Shown: positions 35,598 to 44,986, counted from the stretch's first letter. The stretch: DNA of 64,000 nucleotides from Sunxiuqinia elliptica (GCF_900113005.1 NZ_FONW01000004.1:62001-126000), one strand, 5' to 3'. Notes: a model not told the origin generated them from the letters alone. A program made the numbers and translations.

Positions 35598-36560
35598 TCA
35601 AAATCTGAAATTAGCACCTTCAACAAGCTCACGACGTACTTGTTCATATTCATCAATCAGTCGCTTCATCAACTCCGCAACAGTTGGGACATCGTTAAAC
35701 AAAGCGGCCACCTGACCAATTTCGAGTTCACCTTCCTCCAAGTCTCCTTCAAACATTCCCAACTTCGCGCGTCCTCTTCCCAATAAAGCGTTCAACTCTT
35801 CGGTAGAAGCTCCCCTTGCTTCCGCTTCATTCACCTGGTTAAAAAACTCATTTTTGATCAACCGTACCGGAGCCAGTTTTTTCAAAGACAATTTTGTAGC
35901 TCCCTCTCCGAGCGACGCTACCAGTTGCTTAAAGTTCTCATGAGCTGAAGATTCCTGTGTCAACGCAAAGCGCGACCCGATTTGAACGCCATCAGCTCCT
36001 AACGCCATTGCCGCCAACATAGACTGGCCACTTCCAATACCTCCTGCTGCCATCAAAGGCAAATTAGTTGCTTTACGCACCGAAGGAATCAAGTTCATCG
36101 TTGTAGTCTCCTCACGCCCGTTGTGACCTCCGGCTTCAAAACCTTCGGCCACAATTGCATCAACTCCGGCTTCTTCGCATTTTCCTGCAAAATAGGCACT
36201 GGCAACCACGTGCACTACCATAATCCCCCGGGATTTCAACCAACTGGTCCATTTTTTAGGGCTTCCGGCCGAAGTAAAAACAATCGGTACTTTTTCTGCT
36301 GCAATGATCTCCATCAACTCCTCAATTTGAGGATACAACAAAGGCACATTCACCCCAAAGGGCTTATCGGTAGCTTGCTTGGTTTTCCGAATATGCTCCT
36401 GAAGCATCTCCGGATGCATCGATCCGGCACCTAAGAGCCCCAGACCTCCATGATTACTAACAGCAGAAGCCAGTTTCCAACCACTGCACCAAACCATCCC
36501 TCCTTGTATGATAGGATATTGTATTCCAAAAAGTTGCGTTATTCTATTTTGCATGCTCAT
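35598..36560 (-). CDS. Nitronate monooxygenase / 2-nitropropane dioxygenase-like flavoprotein
   Basis: A 320-residue FMN-dependent TIM barrel. The N-terminus MQNRITQLFGIQYPIIQGGM and motifs GGLGLLGAGSMHPE, PFGVNVPLL, VVHVVASAYFAGKCEEAGVDAIVAEGFEAGGHNG (quoted as successive parts: VASAYFAGKCEEAG and VAEGFEAGGHNG), LMAAGGIGSG and GADGVQIGSRF define the NMO/FabK family. Nitronate detoxification and enoyl-ACP reduction cannot be told apart with certainty. A second in-frame ATG six bases downstream (36554) is an equally good start. Confidence 0.85.
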   Translation of the reverse strand: MSMQNRITQLFGIQYPIIQGGMVWCSGWKLASAVSNHGGLGLLGAGSMHPEMLQEHIRKTKQATDKPFGVNVPLLYPQIEELMEIIAAEKVPIVFTSAGSPKKWTSWLKSRGIMVVHVVASAYFAGKCEEAGVDAIVAEGFEAGGHNGREETTTMNLIPSVRKATNLPLMAAGGIGSGQSMLAAMALGADGVQIGSRFALTQESSAHENFKQLVASLGEGATKLSLKKLAPVRLIKNEFFNQVNEAEARGASTEELNALLGRGRAKLGMFEGDLEEGELEIGQVAALFNDVPTVAELMKRLIDEYEQVRRELVEGANFRF

Positions 36561-36731
36561 TTCAATTTACACCATTTTTCAGCCGTTCAAAATCGGCCTC
36601 ATCTTAAGAGCCTGCAAAGGTAACACAAGTTCTCCAATCTCATAAATTCGCTTTTACATCAAAATGTTAAGCTTTTTAGGTGATTACGGAATCTAAAATA
36701 ATTTCAACGGGTACTTAGACAAAGGATCCGA

Positions 36732-37814
36732 TCAATCGAAATCTTTTGTCTTTAAATGGAGGTCACGTTGGGGGAAAGGAATAACAATCTTATTTTCTCG
36801 GAACTGATCATCAATTCCAAACCGCAAATCGCTTTTTATGTTCTCAACTAAAAAATCATTTGCCGTCCAGAAATACAATTGAAAATCGAGCGAAGAGTCA
36901 CCAAAATCGTTAAATCGGACAAATGGTGCAGGTTTTTTGACGATTTGAGAATGAGCTTTCGCCACATCAAGCAACAGTTTTTCGACCAAACGAACATCCG
37001 ATCCATAAGCCACACCAACAGGAACATAAAAACGAGTCAAGTCTTCATTGTGACTCCAGTTGATTACATGACGGCCGGTAAAACGAGAATTTGGGACAAT
37101 GATAACGACGTTATCGCGGGTAAGCACTTTCGAAACGCGCAAGCCAATATCCAGTACACGCCCAACAACTCCTTCCACTTCTACAACATCATCCACTTCA
37201 ATAGAACCATCAAACAGAATAATGATGCCTGAGAAAAAATCATTGAAAATATGCTGTAGCCCAAAACCAACACCAATCAATAAAGCAGAAATACTCGCGA
37301 TGATCAGTGTAATTTGAAAGCCCATAGAGGCAATAACAACGACAATTCCAACCAGCCAAACAAGGTACTTTACAATCTGCAGGAAAGACTTTCCTCGTCC
37401 CCGATCCAACTTCTGACTCTCAATCCGGATATCAAACCAATACTCAATAGCAAAAGATAAGCCTCGAATAAGGAAAAGCAGTGCCAGAATAATAAGGAGG
37501 TTATAGATATGAATTGAAAACTTCTCTGAACCATACAACTCGTAATTCAAAAAGCTTGAAACATCAAACTTCATGATATTGAACAGCAGGAAAAAGAAAC
37601 TACCCCAGACAAAGAGGCGGGCGCCCTGTTTTAAGAATAAAGAAAACCGATTGGATAAAGATTTCTGAAGGCTGAGCCTGCGAATCAGCCTACGAATTAA
37701 CCGCATCAACACGAAACCGAGCAATACTAAAAAAATAATCTGGATGAGATCAAGCAAATCTAAACGTAACTTGCCACTCTCAAACAAAACTATTTCTTTT
37801 AGACTACTCAGCAT
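36732..37814 (-). CDS. MscS-family mechanosensitive channel
   Basis: A 360-residue membrane protein. Four helices occupy roughly residues 20-190, the last being the pore-lining TM3 (IASISALLIGVGFGLQHIFNDFFSGIIILFD, whose GVGFGLQ... segment has the Gly/Ala-rich MscS pattern). The soluble beta domain (IEVDDVVEVEGVVGRVLDIGLRVSKVLTRDN) and C-terminal cage domain follow. It releases osmolytes on hypo-osmotic shock. I chose the ATG at 37812-37814; a TTG four codons upstream is in frame. Its start overlaps the end of cdaA by 11 bases. Confidence 0.92.
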   Translation of the reverse strand: MLSSLKEIVLFESGKLRLDLLDLIQIIFLVLLGFVLMRLIRRLIRRLSLQKSLSNRFSLFLKQGARLFVWGSFFFLLFNIMKFDVSSFLNYELYGSEKFSIHIYNLLIILALLFLIRGLSFAIEYWFDIRIESQKLDRGRGKSFLQIVKYLVWLVGIVVVIASMGFQITLIIASISALLIGVGFGLQHIFNDFFSGIIILFDGSIEVDDVVEVEGVVGRVLDIGLRVSKVLTRDNVVIIVPNSRFTGRHVINWSHNEDLTRFYVPVGVAYGSDVRLVEKLLLDVAKAHSQIVKKPAPFVRFNDFGDSSLDFQLYFWTANDFLVENIKSDLRFGIDDQFRENKIVIPFPQRDLHLKTKDFD

Positions 37815-38601
37815 CTTCTGTTTCAATAATGATATTTTCCAATCGACTACTTAATTCAATAACAGTAATATTCGGTGTGAGTTCACCACCTTCTGCGATT
37901 GAGATATTTCCATTTTCCTCAGAAACAATAATGGCAAATGCGTCCGAATTTTCGGTAACACCAATCGCTGCCCGGTGTCGAAGGCCAAATAAAGGATTAA
38001 TATTCACCTTGCTTGTTAGCGGCAAAATACAACGAGCTGCCGATATTTTGTTACCATTAATAATTACGGCCCCATCGTGCAAAGGTGTATTTTTAAAAAA
38101 GATGGTTTCCAGCAAAGCATCAGAAATCCTTGCATTAATTTTTTCGCCTGTTCGAATGTATTCTTTCAATTCCGAATTTTGAGCAATAATGATTAAGGCT
38201 CCGGTTTTGGTTTTTGCCATATTCTCACAGGCCCGAACCATCATTCTCAAATGCTGTCCCGAAGCAGACTTGGTTTTGTCGGAATGAAACAGTTTCTCAA
38301 CCCGAAGGAACCTATTGACCTGTGGGTTGCTCCCGATCAAAATCAGGAAACGGCGTATCTCCGGCTGAAAAACCACGATTAACGCCAGAATACCGACTCC
38401 AATAAATTGGCCCATGAAATTTCCCAACAGCTCCATGTTGAGTGCCCGGACAACCAGCCAGAACAAATAAATCAGGAAAAGACCAACGAAAATATTAAAG
38501 GCAACAGTTCCCTTGATCAGGAGGTAGAGCTGGTAAAGCAAAAAAGCAACCAGTAAAATATCCAGAACATCGAGGAACCTTAATGTTATAAATAAGCTCA
38601 T
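37804..38601 (-). CDS. cdaA: Diadenylate cyclase CdaA
   Basis: A 265-residue membrane-bound c-di-AMP synthase. Three N-terminal helices (about 1-85, including VAFNIFVGLFLIYLFWLVV and VGILALIVVFQPEI) precede the DAC domain. The DGA motif (PLHDGAVII) and RHR motif (FGLRHRAAIGVTE) that bind the two ATP molecules are both present. The usual Firmicutes partner CdaR (YbbR) is absent. It sits between folP (overlap of four bases at its start) and an MscS channel gene (overlap of 11 bases), the folP-cdaA order being common in Bacteroidota. The coupling to MscS fits a role in osmotic homeostasis. Confidence 0.95.
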   Translation of the reverse strand: MSLFITLRFLDVLDILLVAFLLYQLYLLIKGTVAFNIFVGLFLIYLFWLVVRALNMELLGNFMGQFIGVGILALIVVFQPEIRRFLILIGSNPQVNRFLRVEKLFHSDKTKSASGQHLRMMVRACENMAKTKTGALIIIAQNSELKEYIRTGEKINARISDALLETIFFKNTPLHDGAVIINGNKISAARCILPLTSKVNINPLFGLRHRAAIGVTENSDAFAIIVSEENGNISIAEGGELTPNITVIELSSRLENIIIETEDAE

Positions 38602-39479
38602 AAATTTGCGACTTCTTTCAGCTTGGTAAAAATCCTAACTGACTCCACAGCATCTTTCACATCATGTACGCGCAGAATATCTGCTCCACCAAGTAATGCC
38701 AAAGTATTAACGGTAGTGGTGCCTGTTAAACTATCTGCAGCTTCAATTTCAAGCAACTTATGAATCATTGACTTACGGCTAACACCAACCAAAACTGGCA
38801 ACTGAAACACCTTAAACGAATCCAGTCTGTTTAGCAAGTCGTAGTTGTGCTCCATGTTTTTTCCAAAACCAAATCCAGGATCCAGAATCACATCTTTCAC
38901 TCCAGCTTTAGTTAGCTTACGCACTTTCTCCGAAAATTGGCGCGAGATATCTTTAATAATATCATCGTATTGAGGATCATCCTGCATGTTTTGCGGTGTT
39001 CCCTGAGCATGCATCAAAATATACGGAACTCCTAACTTCCCTACTGTATCAAACATGTGATCATCAAAATCACCTCCTGTAACGTCATTAATAATGCACT
39101 CACCACATTCATCAATAACCCGTAAAGCCACCCACGATCGATAGGTATCGATTGACAAAGGCACCTCAGGGAAATGCTTCCGAATTGCTGTTACAGCCGG
39201 CAACAAACGCGTTAGCTCTTCCTTCGTTGATATACCACTTGACCCCGGACGTGTAGATACTGCGCCCACATCAATAATGGAAACACCCTCCTGAATCATT
39301 TCTTCAGCACGCTTCAGAATGGCTTCTTCCGTGTTGTATTTTCCGCCATCAAAAAACGAATCTGAACTAACATTCAAGATTCCCATGACAACCGGATTGG
39401 TTAAATCGATTAACTGACCATTTAAACTAACCGAATGTTTTCGTTTAAAAAACTTGCTGGCAGAACTTGTGATCAACAT
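38598..39479 (-). CDS. folP: Dihydropteroate synthase
   Basis: A 293-residue TIM-barrel enzyme of folate synthesis that joins pterin diphosphate and p-aminobenzoate. The two pterin-binding signatures are present: VVMGILNVSSDSFFDGG and IDVGAVSTRPGS. DPGFGFGKN and VGVSRKSMI are the further conserved loops. It starts with ATG at 39477-39479. It is the first gene of the folP-cdaA-mscS operon and divergent from the DUF1599 gene, with about 85 bases between the starts. Confidence 0.95.
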   Translation of the reverse strand: MLITSSASKFFKRKHSVSLNGQLIDLTNPVVMGILNVSSDSFFDGGKYNTEEAILKRAEEMIQEGVSIIDVGAVSTRPGSSGISTKEELTRLLPAVTAIRKHFPEVPLSIDTYRSWVALRVIDECGECIINDVTGGDFDDHMFDTVGKLGVPYILMHAQGTPQNMQDDPQYDDIIKDISRQFSEKVRKLTKAGVKDVILDPGFGFGKNMEHNYDLLNRLDSFKVFQLPVLVGVSRKSMIHKLLEIEAADSLTGTTTVNTLALLGGADILRVHDVKDAVESVRIFTKLKEVANL

Positions 39480-39564
39480 ACAACTTATGAATTAGATGGG
39501 TTAGACATTGCTTCATACAAAAGTATAATAAAGCCAACAAAATACGCATTTAATTCCTATTTTT

Positions 39565-40131
39565 ATGGCGCAAAAAATAAAGAGAAACATGGAAAAAACC
39601 ATTCAACAATACGATCACGTCATTAAAATCTGTGAAGATATTTTTGTTAAAAAGATGAAAGATTATGGCGTTGCCTGGCGCATTTTAAGGCCCAGTTCTA
39701 TGACCGACCAAATCTTCATTAAAGCCCAAAGAATCAGAAGCATTGAAATGAAAGGAACCATGAAAATTGCAGAAGATCCCCGATCTGAATACATTGGGAT
39801 TATCAACTACTGCATCATGGCGCTTATTCAGTTGGAAAAGGGGATTGCCGACGAAGACGATTTAACTACAGAAGAAACACATAATCTTTATATCTCTTAT
39901 TTTAATCAGGCTAAAGACCTGATGTTAAACAAAAATCACGACTACGATGAAGCGTGGCGTCACATGCGCATCAGCTCCATTACCGACCTTATCTTAATGA
40001 AAATCAAGCGAACCAAGCAAATTGAAGATAACGCCGGACAAACAATAATTTCCGAAGGAATTGACGCCAATTACCTTGACATGATCAATTATGCTGTTTT
40101 TGCGTTAATTAAACTGGAATTTAAAGAATAA
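39565..40131 (+). CDS. DUF1599 protein with internal duplication
   Basis: A 188-residue protein made of two DUF1599 repeats. The first (CEDIFVKKMKDYGVAWRILR, then PSSMTDQIFIKAQRIRSIE) and the second (AKDLMLNKNHDYDEAWRHMR, then ISSITDLILMKIKRTKQIE) align along their whole length, and each is followed by a DxI/M-NY-ALI/QLE helix. DUF1599 is related to nucleotide pyrophosphatase-type all-alpha folds, but I cannot confirm an activity. An alternative start at 39589 (MEKTIQQYD) has a purine-rich AAAGAGAAA upstream and may be the true one. It is followed by the DoxX-like gene with a 5-base gap. Confidence 0.85.
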   Translation: MAQKIKRNMEKTIQQYDHVIKICEDIFVKKMKDYGVAWRILRPSSMTDQIFIKAQRIRSIEMKGTMKIAEDPRSEYIGIINYCIMALIQLEKGIADEDDLTTEETHNLYISYFNQAKDLMLNKNHDYDEAWRHMRISSITDLILMKIKRTKQIEDNAGQTIISEGIDANYLDMINYAVFALIKLEFKE

Positions 40132-40136
40132 TCATT

Positions 40137-41285
40137 ATGAAGACTTTATGGCACGTTGCACGAATCCTGCTGGGGTTGGTGTTTATTTACTCTGGGTTTG
40201 TAAAAGGAATCGACCCTTGGGGAATGACTTACAAATTCACAGATTACTTTACTGCCTGGGGCATGGAGAGTTTATCATCGTTAGCATTCCCTCTTGGAAT
40301 CCTGTTATCTGCAGTAGAATTTATCATTGGAATTGCCTTGGTTTGCAACGTGTTCATTTCTTTTTTCTCCTTTTTGAGTTTACTCATGATGGGATTTTTC
40401 ACAATTTTAACCCTGGTTATTGCGATTCAGAATCCGGTTACTGACTGCGGTTGTTTTGGTGATGCCCTCATCTTAACCAACTGGGAAACGTTTTTCAAAA
40501 ACATCTTCCTTCTGGCTTTCGCTATTATTACATTTTTCTACCGCAAGCGTTACCGTCCTAAAAAATTGCCGCTCATCGCTTCAATTATGGCGGGAACTAC
40601 GGTTTTTGTTTTTGCTTACTTGGTTGATTATTCCTACAACCACCTGCCTATTCTGGATTTTCGCCCGTATAAAATTGGCGTTAATATTCCCGAGGGCATG
40701 ACCGTTCCGGAGGATGCCCCTCAGGATGTCTATGAAAATACGTTTCATTACAAAAACAAAAATACAGGAGAAGTAAAAGAATTTAATCAGGAGAATTATC
40801 CTTGGCAAGATACCATCAACTGGGAGTTTGTTTCGATGGAAGATCCTGTATTGGTCAAAAAAGGCTATGAAGCGCCTATTCACAACTTCTTTATTGAAAC
40901 TCCAGAAGGTGAAGATATCAAAGACTTCTTTTTGTATGATGAAAATTACACCTTCTTCTACATTGCTTATAATTTACAGAAAAGCAATCTCTCGACACTC
41001 CCCGTATTAGACGAACTTGCTCGTTATGCGGAGCAGAATGGAATGAATTTCATCGGACTAAGTGCCTCATTACCCGAAGATATCGAAGCCTTCAAACAAG
41101 ACAACAGCCTGTCATTCGAAATTTTCAACGCTGACGAAATTACACTAAAAACCATGATCAGATCAAATCCGGGTTTGATGCTACTGAAAAATGGGACAAT
41201 CATTGACAAATGGCACTTTAACGATTTTCCATCTGTTGAAGAATTTGAACAGCAACTAAACTATCTGAAGCAGGTAGGCAAATAA
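40137..41285 (+). CDS. DoxX/MauE-like membrane protein with thioredoxin-like C-terminus (BT_3928 family)
   Basis: A 382-residue protein. Four helices in the first 130 residues start with LLGLVFIYSGFVKGIDPWGMTYKFTDYF, typical of MauE/DoxX, and include the conserved NPVTDCGCFGDAL motif with a CxC pair that may exchange electrons. A fifth helix follows at 145-160. The C-terminal 180 residues (PVLVKKGYEAPIHNFFIETPEGEDI onward, with LLKNGTIIDKWHFNDFPS) look like an AhpC/TSA-type thioredoxin fold without a visible CxxC. The DUF1599-DoxX pair is a conserved Bacteroidota arrangement; I recall tpiA often following it, but it does not follow here. It probably works in cell-envelope redox or disulfide handling. 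Confidence 0.8.
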   Translation: MKTLWHVARILLGLVFIYSGFVKGIDPWGMTYKFTDYFTAWGMESLSSLAFPLGILLSAVEFIIGIALVCNVFISFFSFLSLLMMGFFTILTLVIAIQNPVTDCGCFGDALILTNWETFFKNIFLLAFAIITFFYRKRYRPKKLPLIASIMAGTTVFVFAYLVDYSYNHLPILDFRPYKIGVNIPEGMTVPEDAPQDVYENTFHYKNKNTGEVKEFNQENYPWQDTINWEFVSMEDPVLVKKGYEAPIHNFFIETPEGEDIKDFFLYDENYTFFYIAYNLQKSNLSTLPVLDELARYAEQNGMNFIGLSASLPEDIEAFKQDNSLSFEIFNADEITLKTMIRSNPGLMLLKNGTIIDKWHFNDFPSVEEFEQQLNYLKQVGK

Positions 41286-41379
41286 TTGATCATCATATTT
41301 AACAGAACTTTTTAAATTAATTGATCATTTTGTAACTTTATAAGCTACTTGTAGAAACAATGAAGAGCAAAACTCCTAA

Positions 41380-43479
41380 ATGAAAACAGAATTATTCTTA
41401 AAATTAACAAGAATAACTCTTGACCAAGTAGAGGCAAAAACAAGGAAAAAGTCCTGTGAAAAATGGATTCTACTTAGCATCATGGTTTTGTTTTGTCTGT
41501 TTTCAACCAATCAAAAAGTACTAGCTCAAGCTCAAATCGCCGATCAAATTTACTACATTGGATTACCTCATGTTCCAGGTTTAATGTCCAGAGATCCATC
41601 AGGACAAGTAAAAGGACTTCCTTTGGAATTATTCGAGGCTATCGCTCACGAGGAACAAATCCAGTTTGAATGGGTGGAAGGCTCTTGGAATGAACTTTAC
41701 CAACAGCTACAAGTAGGGGCCATTGATATGCTCCCGGGCACACAGGAAACGCCAGAACGTCAAGCCTCCCTAAATTTTACCACTTCCAGCATTTACAGCA
41801 TGTGGAGTGAGCTATACCTGAATAAGGAAAAACGGTTCAATAGCATTATTGAACTTGATAAGCAAAGAATCGGACTCGTGAGAGATGACAACAATGCATC
41901 GGGCTTTGAAAAATACATCGCTGCTTTTGATATTCAGTTTGTCCCAGTCTATTTCTCCAGTCACGCTGACGCACTTTTGAGCCTCGAACGTCAAGAGATT
42001 TATGCAATGGCCGGCCCCTCTCCTAATCTTTTAGGTGAACTTCCTCCACATATTGTCAGCTCTGGGCTCCATTTCAATCCTGTTGAGCTCAAATATGCGT
42101 TTCCTGGAGGTCAACACATACTGCTTCAAAAGCAAATTGACAATCGACTAATTGCTTACAAAAGGAATCCTAATTCGGTCTATTATCAGTTGCGAGAAAA
42201 ATATGACCAAGCCCGTTTTGAAACAGCCAAATGGCACATGCCGCTCTGGATGCAAATAGCCTTACCTCTGGCACTGCTCCTACTCGCCTCAACCACCCTT
42301 TTTATTATCATGCTAAAACGCGAGGTTACTTTTCAAACGAAAGAGCTAAAAAGCAGGGAAACCTTTTTACGCAAGGCCATTGAAGTTGGAGAAATGGGAA
42401 TCTGGCAGTTCGATGTTATCAAAGATCTGGTTTATTGGTCTGAGGAAGTTTATAATTTCACGGGAATCCCAAAGGAAAAAGATTACCTGACTTTTGAAGA
42501 TATTCGAAAAATCATACACCCTGATGATTTAGAAGAAATCCGGGCTTTTCTGAGCTCAATCAAATCAAACGAAGCCTTTGAAAAAGAATGCCGGGTTATC
42601 AATCCTCAAAAACAAACCATCTACTTACGATTGATTGGACAGTTTATTCCGAATAAAAAACAACCTCAACATTTGGCTACTGGGATTATACAAAATATCA
42701 GCAACCAAAAACTCTACGAACAAGAGCTGATTCAAGCCAAGGAAAAAGCTGAACGCAACGAGAAATTGAAATCAGCCTTTTTAGCAAACATGAGTCATGA
42801 AATCAGAACTCCACTTAATTCAATTGTTGGCTTTTCTCACCTCATAGCAACCGAAGAAATTGATGACCTCAGGAAAAAAGACTATCGAAAAATCATTCTG
42901 AAACAAAACGAGGTCCTACTTACCCTTGTTAATGATATTATTGACATTTCTAAAATTGAATCAGGTTCTATTGAAATTCGATTTGGACAGACCAATGTTC
43001 GTGAACTTATTCTGGGGGTTTTTGAGAATCACCAAAACACCTGTCCCGACAATATTGACTTTCAGCTTGATTTTCAACTCAACGAAACGAGCTGCCAAGT
43101 ATATACCGATCGTACACGTTTAGAGCAAATCATCAATAACCTCGTTTCGAATGCCTTCAAGTATACTCCCGAAGGACGCGTTGTAATAGGCTGTCGTTTG
43201 TCTGATAAACCAGGCTATTTTGATGTTTTTGTAAAAGACTCTGGCATTGGAATTAGCCAAGAGGATCAATCCATGTTATTTTTGCGCTTCAATCAACTCA
43301 ATAACCTCAAGCAGGGAACCGGGCTTGGCTTAGCCATTTCGCAGTCGCTAGCAATTCTTCTCAACAGCCGTATCATTGTTATTTCAGAAGAAGGCAAAGG
43401 CTCTGAATTCTATCTTTCTTTCCCTTTCCAAGCTAAGAAAAGCAAGGAAGCTGTGCCCAATTTACAAAGCGAAGCATAA
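41380..43479 (+). CDS. Sensor histidine kinase with periplasmic solute-binding and PAS domains
   Basis: A 699-residue kinase. A helix at about 28-48 (ILLSIMVLFCLFSTNQ) leads to a periplasmic SBP_bac_3 domain (about 55-285; GLPLELFEAIAHEEQIQFEWVEG and QVGAIDMLPGTQETPERQ). A second helix (290-312) leads to a PAS domain (330-445; IEVGEMGIWQFDVIKDLVYWSEE, PDDLEEIRAFL) and HisKA/HATPase. The phospho-acceptor is H473 in ANMSHEIRTPLN. N box NLVSNAFKYTP, G1 KDSGIGIS and G2 GTGLGLAIS are intact. No receiver domain or adjacent response regulator is present. The input resembles amino-acid-binding proteins. Upstream, AATTGATCAT occurs twice (41284-41293 and 41319-41328), and a seven-codon frame at 41360 overlaps the start by ATGA. 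Confidence 0.9.
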   Translation: MKTELFLKLTRITLDQVEAKTRKKSCEKWILLSIMVLFCLFSTNQKVLAQAQIADQIYYIGLPHVPGLMSRDPSGQVKGLPLELFEAIAHEEQIQFEWVEGSWNELYQQLQVGAIDMLPGTQETPERQASLNFTTSSIYSMWSELYLNKEKRFNSIIELDKQRIGLVRDDNNASGFEKYIAAFDIQFVPVYFSSHADALLSLERQEIYAMAGPSPNLLGELPPHIVSSGLHFNPVELKYAFPGGQHILLQKQIDNRLIAYKRNPNSVYYQLREKYDQARFETAKWHMPLWMQIALPLALLLLASTTLFIIMLKREVTFQTKELKSRETFLRKAIEVGEMGIWQFDVIKDLVYWSEEVYNFTGIPKEKDYLTFEDIRKIIHPDDLEEIRAFLSSIKSNEAFEKECRVINPQKQTIYLRLIGQFIPNKKQPQHLATGIIQNISNQKLYEQELIQAKEKAERNEKLKSAFLANMSHEIRTPLNSIVGFSHLIATEEIDDLRKKDYRKIILKQNEVLLTLVNDIIDISKIESGSIEIRFGQTNVRELILGVFENHQNTCPDNIDFQLDFQLNETSCQVYTDRTRLEQIINNLVSNAFKYTPEGRVVIGCRLSDKPGYFDVFVKDSGIGISQEDQSMLFLRFNQLNNLKQGTGLGLAISQSLAILLNSRIIVISEEGKGSEFYLSFPFQAKKSKEAVPNLQSEA

Positions 43480-43551
43480 ACTTTATCTTCTAGAATAGGT
43501 TGAAAAACTTTTGATTTTATGCGAGCTAGATGGTACGTGTAAAGCGCTATT

Positions 43552-43600
43552 AAAATCCCCCGCCAGTAAGGTGAGAGAAAGGATTTTGGCGGGGGTTTTA
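43552..43600 (+). terminator. Intrinsic terminator after sensor kinase gene
   Basis: A 9-bp GC-rich stem CCCCCGCCA / TGGCGGGGG (43557-43565 and 43587-43595) with a 21-base loop, flanked by AAAA and TTTT that can extend the stem. It lies 74 bases after the kinase stop. Confidence 0.85.
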
Positions 43601-43694
43601 AAAAGTTAATAATACCACTAAGGTAAGTATTTTCTGCTACAACTGTAATGGATTGAAGGCTTTTGAGACTTTTAAAGCAAAAACCTAACTGAAC

Positions 43695-44942
43695 ATGACG
43701 ATGCAAAAGCTCTTCATCCTTTTTTTGTTTGCTCTGCTAGTTTCCTGCAAACAGACACCTCAAATAACAGAGTGGCGCGGCACGAACCGGACTGGTGTTT
43801 TCGAAGCCAATAATCTACTAAAAAGCTGGCCTCAAGAGGGGCCTTCCATGTTATGGGAAGTTGAAACATTGGGAAATGGCTACAGCAGCCCCATTGTAAC
43901 CGACGAACATATTTATATTTCTGGAGAAGTTGATAGTATTGGCTACCTATTTAAACTCGATCAAAGCGGCAATGAAATCTGGCGATCAGCTTATGGAAAA
44001 GAGTGGACAACCAACTTTCCTGGTCCAAGAGGAACTCCAACACTTGCAGGGAACCATATTTACCTATGCTCAGGTATGGGAGATGTTTTTTGTAAAGACG
44101 CTTCAACCGGAGAAACAGTATGGCAAAAAAGCATGCCTAATGAACTCCAAGGTGTAAGTCCTCGATTTGGCTATTCGCAGGCTTTGGTGGTTCATGATGA
44201 TTTCGTTTACTGTCAGCCCGGAGGTACTGAAAACAATTTAGTTGCTCTCAACCGGCATTCCGGCGAACTTATATGGGCTGCAAAAGGTATGGGTGAACGA
44301 CCAGCTTACAATTCTCCTTGTCTATTCAAATGGGGAAATAAGAAAATATTGGCCGCTTTTTCTGCTTACCACCTGCTTGGATTCGATGCTCAAACAGGCC
44401 AACTTCTGTGGACACATGAACAAACCAACACCAGACCCGAAGATCGACAGCCCGGACAAGGCGACACCCATGGCAACACCATTTTATTCGATAATGGCTT
44501 TATTTACTATGCAGCAGCTGATGGAAACGGAGGCATAAAACTCGCATTAAACAAAACTGGCGATGCAATTACAGAGATTTGGACGACTCCGAAGCTCGAC
44601 AATTTCATGGGTGGCTTTGTTAAGCTACACAATACACTTTACACCGGAAGCCACCGAAAGCAACAATTAGTAGCAATAGACAGCAATACCTCAACCAAAA
44701 CAGACAGCTTAAAGTTAGGGCGTGGAATTACAATTGCTGCTGATAGCATGCTTTATTTCTACTCCAACAACGGGACCATTTCATTAATTGACCCATCTTC
44801 CTCGCAACTCACTTCCAAAGGAAAGTTCAGGCTCAAAAAAGGAACAAAAGAGCACTATGCTCATCCGGCCATTCACAACGGGAAGCTTTATTTAAGGCAC
44901 GGAAATTACCTTGGAGTTTACGATATTCAGGCAAAATCATAA
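43695..44942 (+). CDS. PQQ-like beta-propeller lipoprotein
   Basis: A 415-residue lipoprotein (FLFALLVSCKQ lipobox). The mature part is a beta-propeller of PQQ-like repeats, with the tryptophan-docking pattern (EWRGTNRTGVF, WEVETLGNGYSSPIVTDEHIYISG, NHIYLCSGMGDVFCKDASTGETVWQK, LVALNRHSGELIWAAKGMG, LLGFDAQTGQLLWTHEQ). Quinoprotein dehydrogenase residues are not apparent, so it is probably a structural or outer-membrane assembly relative, or a carbohydrate-associated propeller, rather than an oxidase. An ATG six bases downstream is an alternative start. A terminator follows its stop. Confidence 0.8.
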   Translation: MTMQKLFILFLFALLVSCKQTPQITEWRGTNRTGVFEANNLLKSWPQEGPSMLWEVETLGNGYSSPIVTDEHIYISGEVDSIGYLFKLDQSGNEIWRSAYGKEWTTNFPGPRGTPTLAGNHIYLCSGMGDVFCKDASTGETVWQKSMPNELQGVSPRFGYSQALVVHDDFVYCQPGGTENNLVALNRHSGELIWAAKGMGERPAYNSPCLFKWGNKKILAAFSAYHLLGFDAQTGQLLWTHEQTNTRPEDRQPGQGDTHGNTILFDNGFIYYAAADGNGGIKLALNKTGDAITEIWTTPKLDNFMGGFVKLHNTLYTGSHRKQQLVAIDSNTSTKTDSLKLGRGITIAADSMLYFYSNNGTISLIDPSSSQLTSKGKFRLKKGTKEHYAHPAIHNGKLYLRHGNYLGVYDIQAKS

Positions 44943-44952
44943 ATTCTCCGAA

Positions 44953-44986
44953 AGAGCAATCCATGAACGATTGCTCTTCTTTTTTG
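44953..44986 (+). terminator. Intrinsic terminator of propeller lipoprotein gene
   Basis: Perfect 9-bp stem AAGAGCAAT / ATTGCTCTT (44953-44961 and 44971-44979) followed by C and six T residues, 10 bases after the stop codon. Confidence 0.9.

Noticed and set aside
41360-41383. Seven-codon frame (MKSKTPK) overlapping the sensor kinase start by ATGA
   Set aside because: It could be a leader peptide, but so short a frame is expected by chance and no regulatory structure was seen around it.
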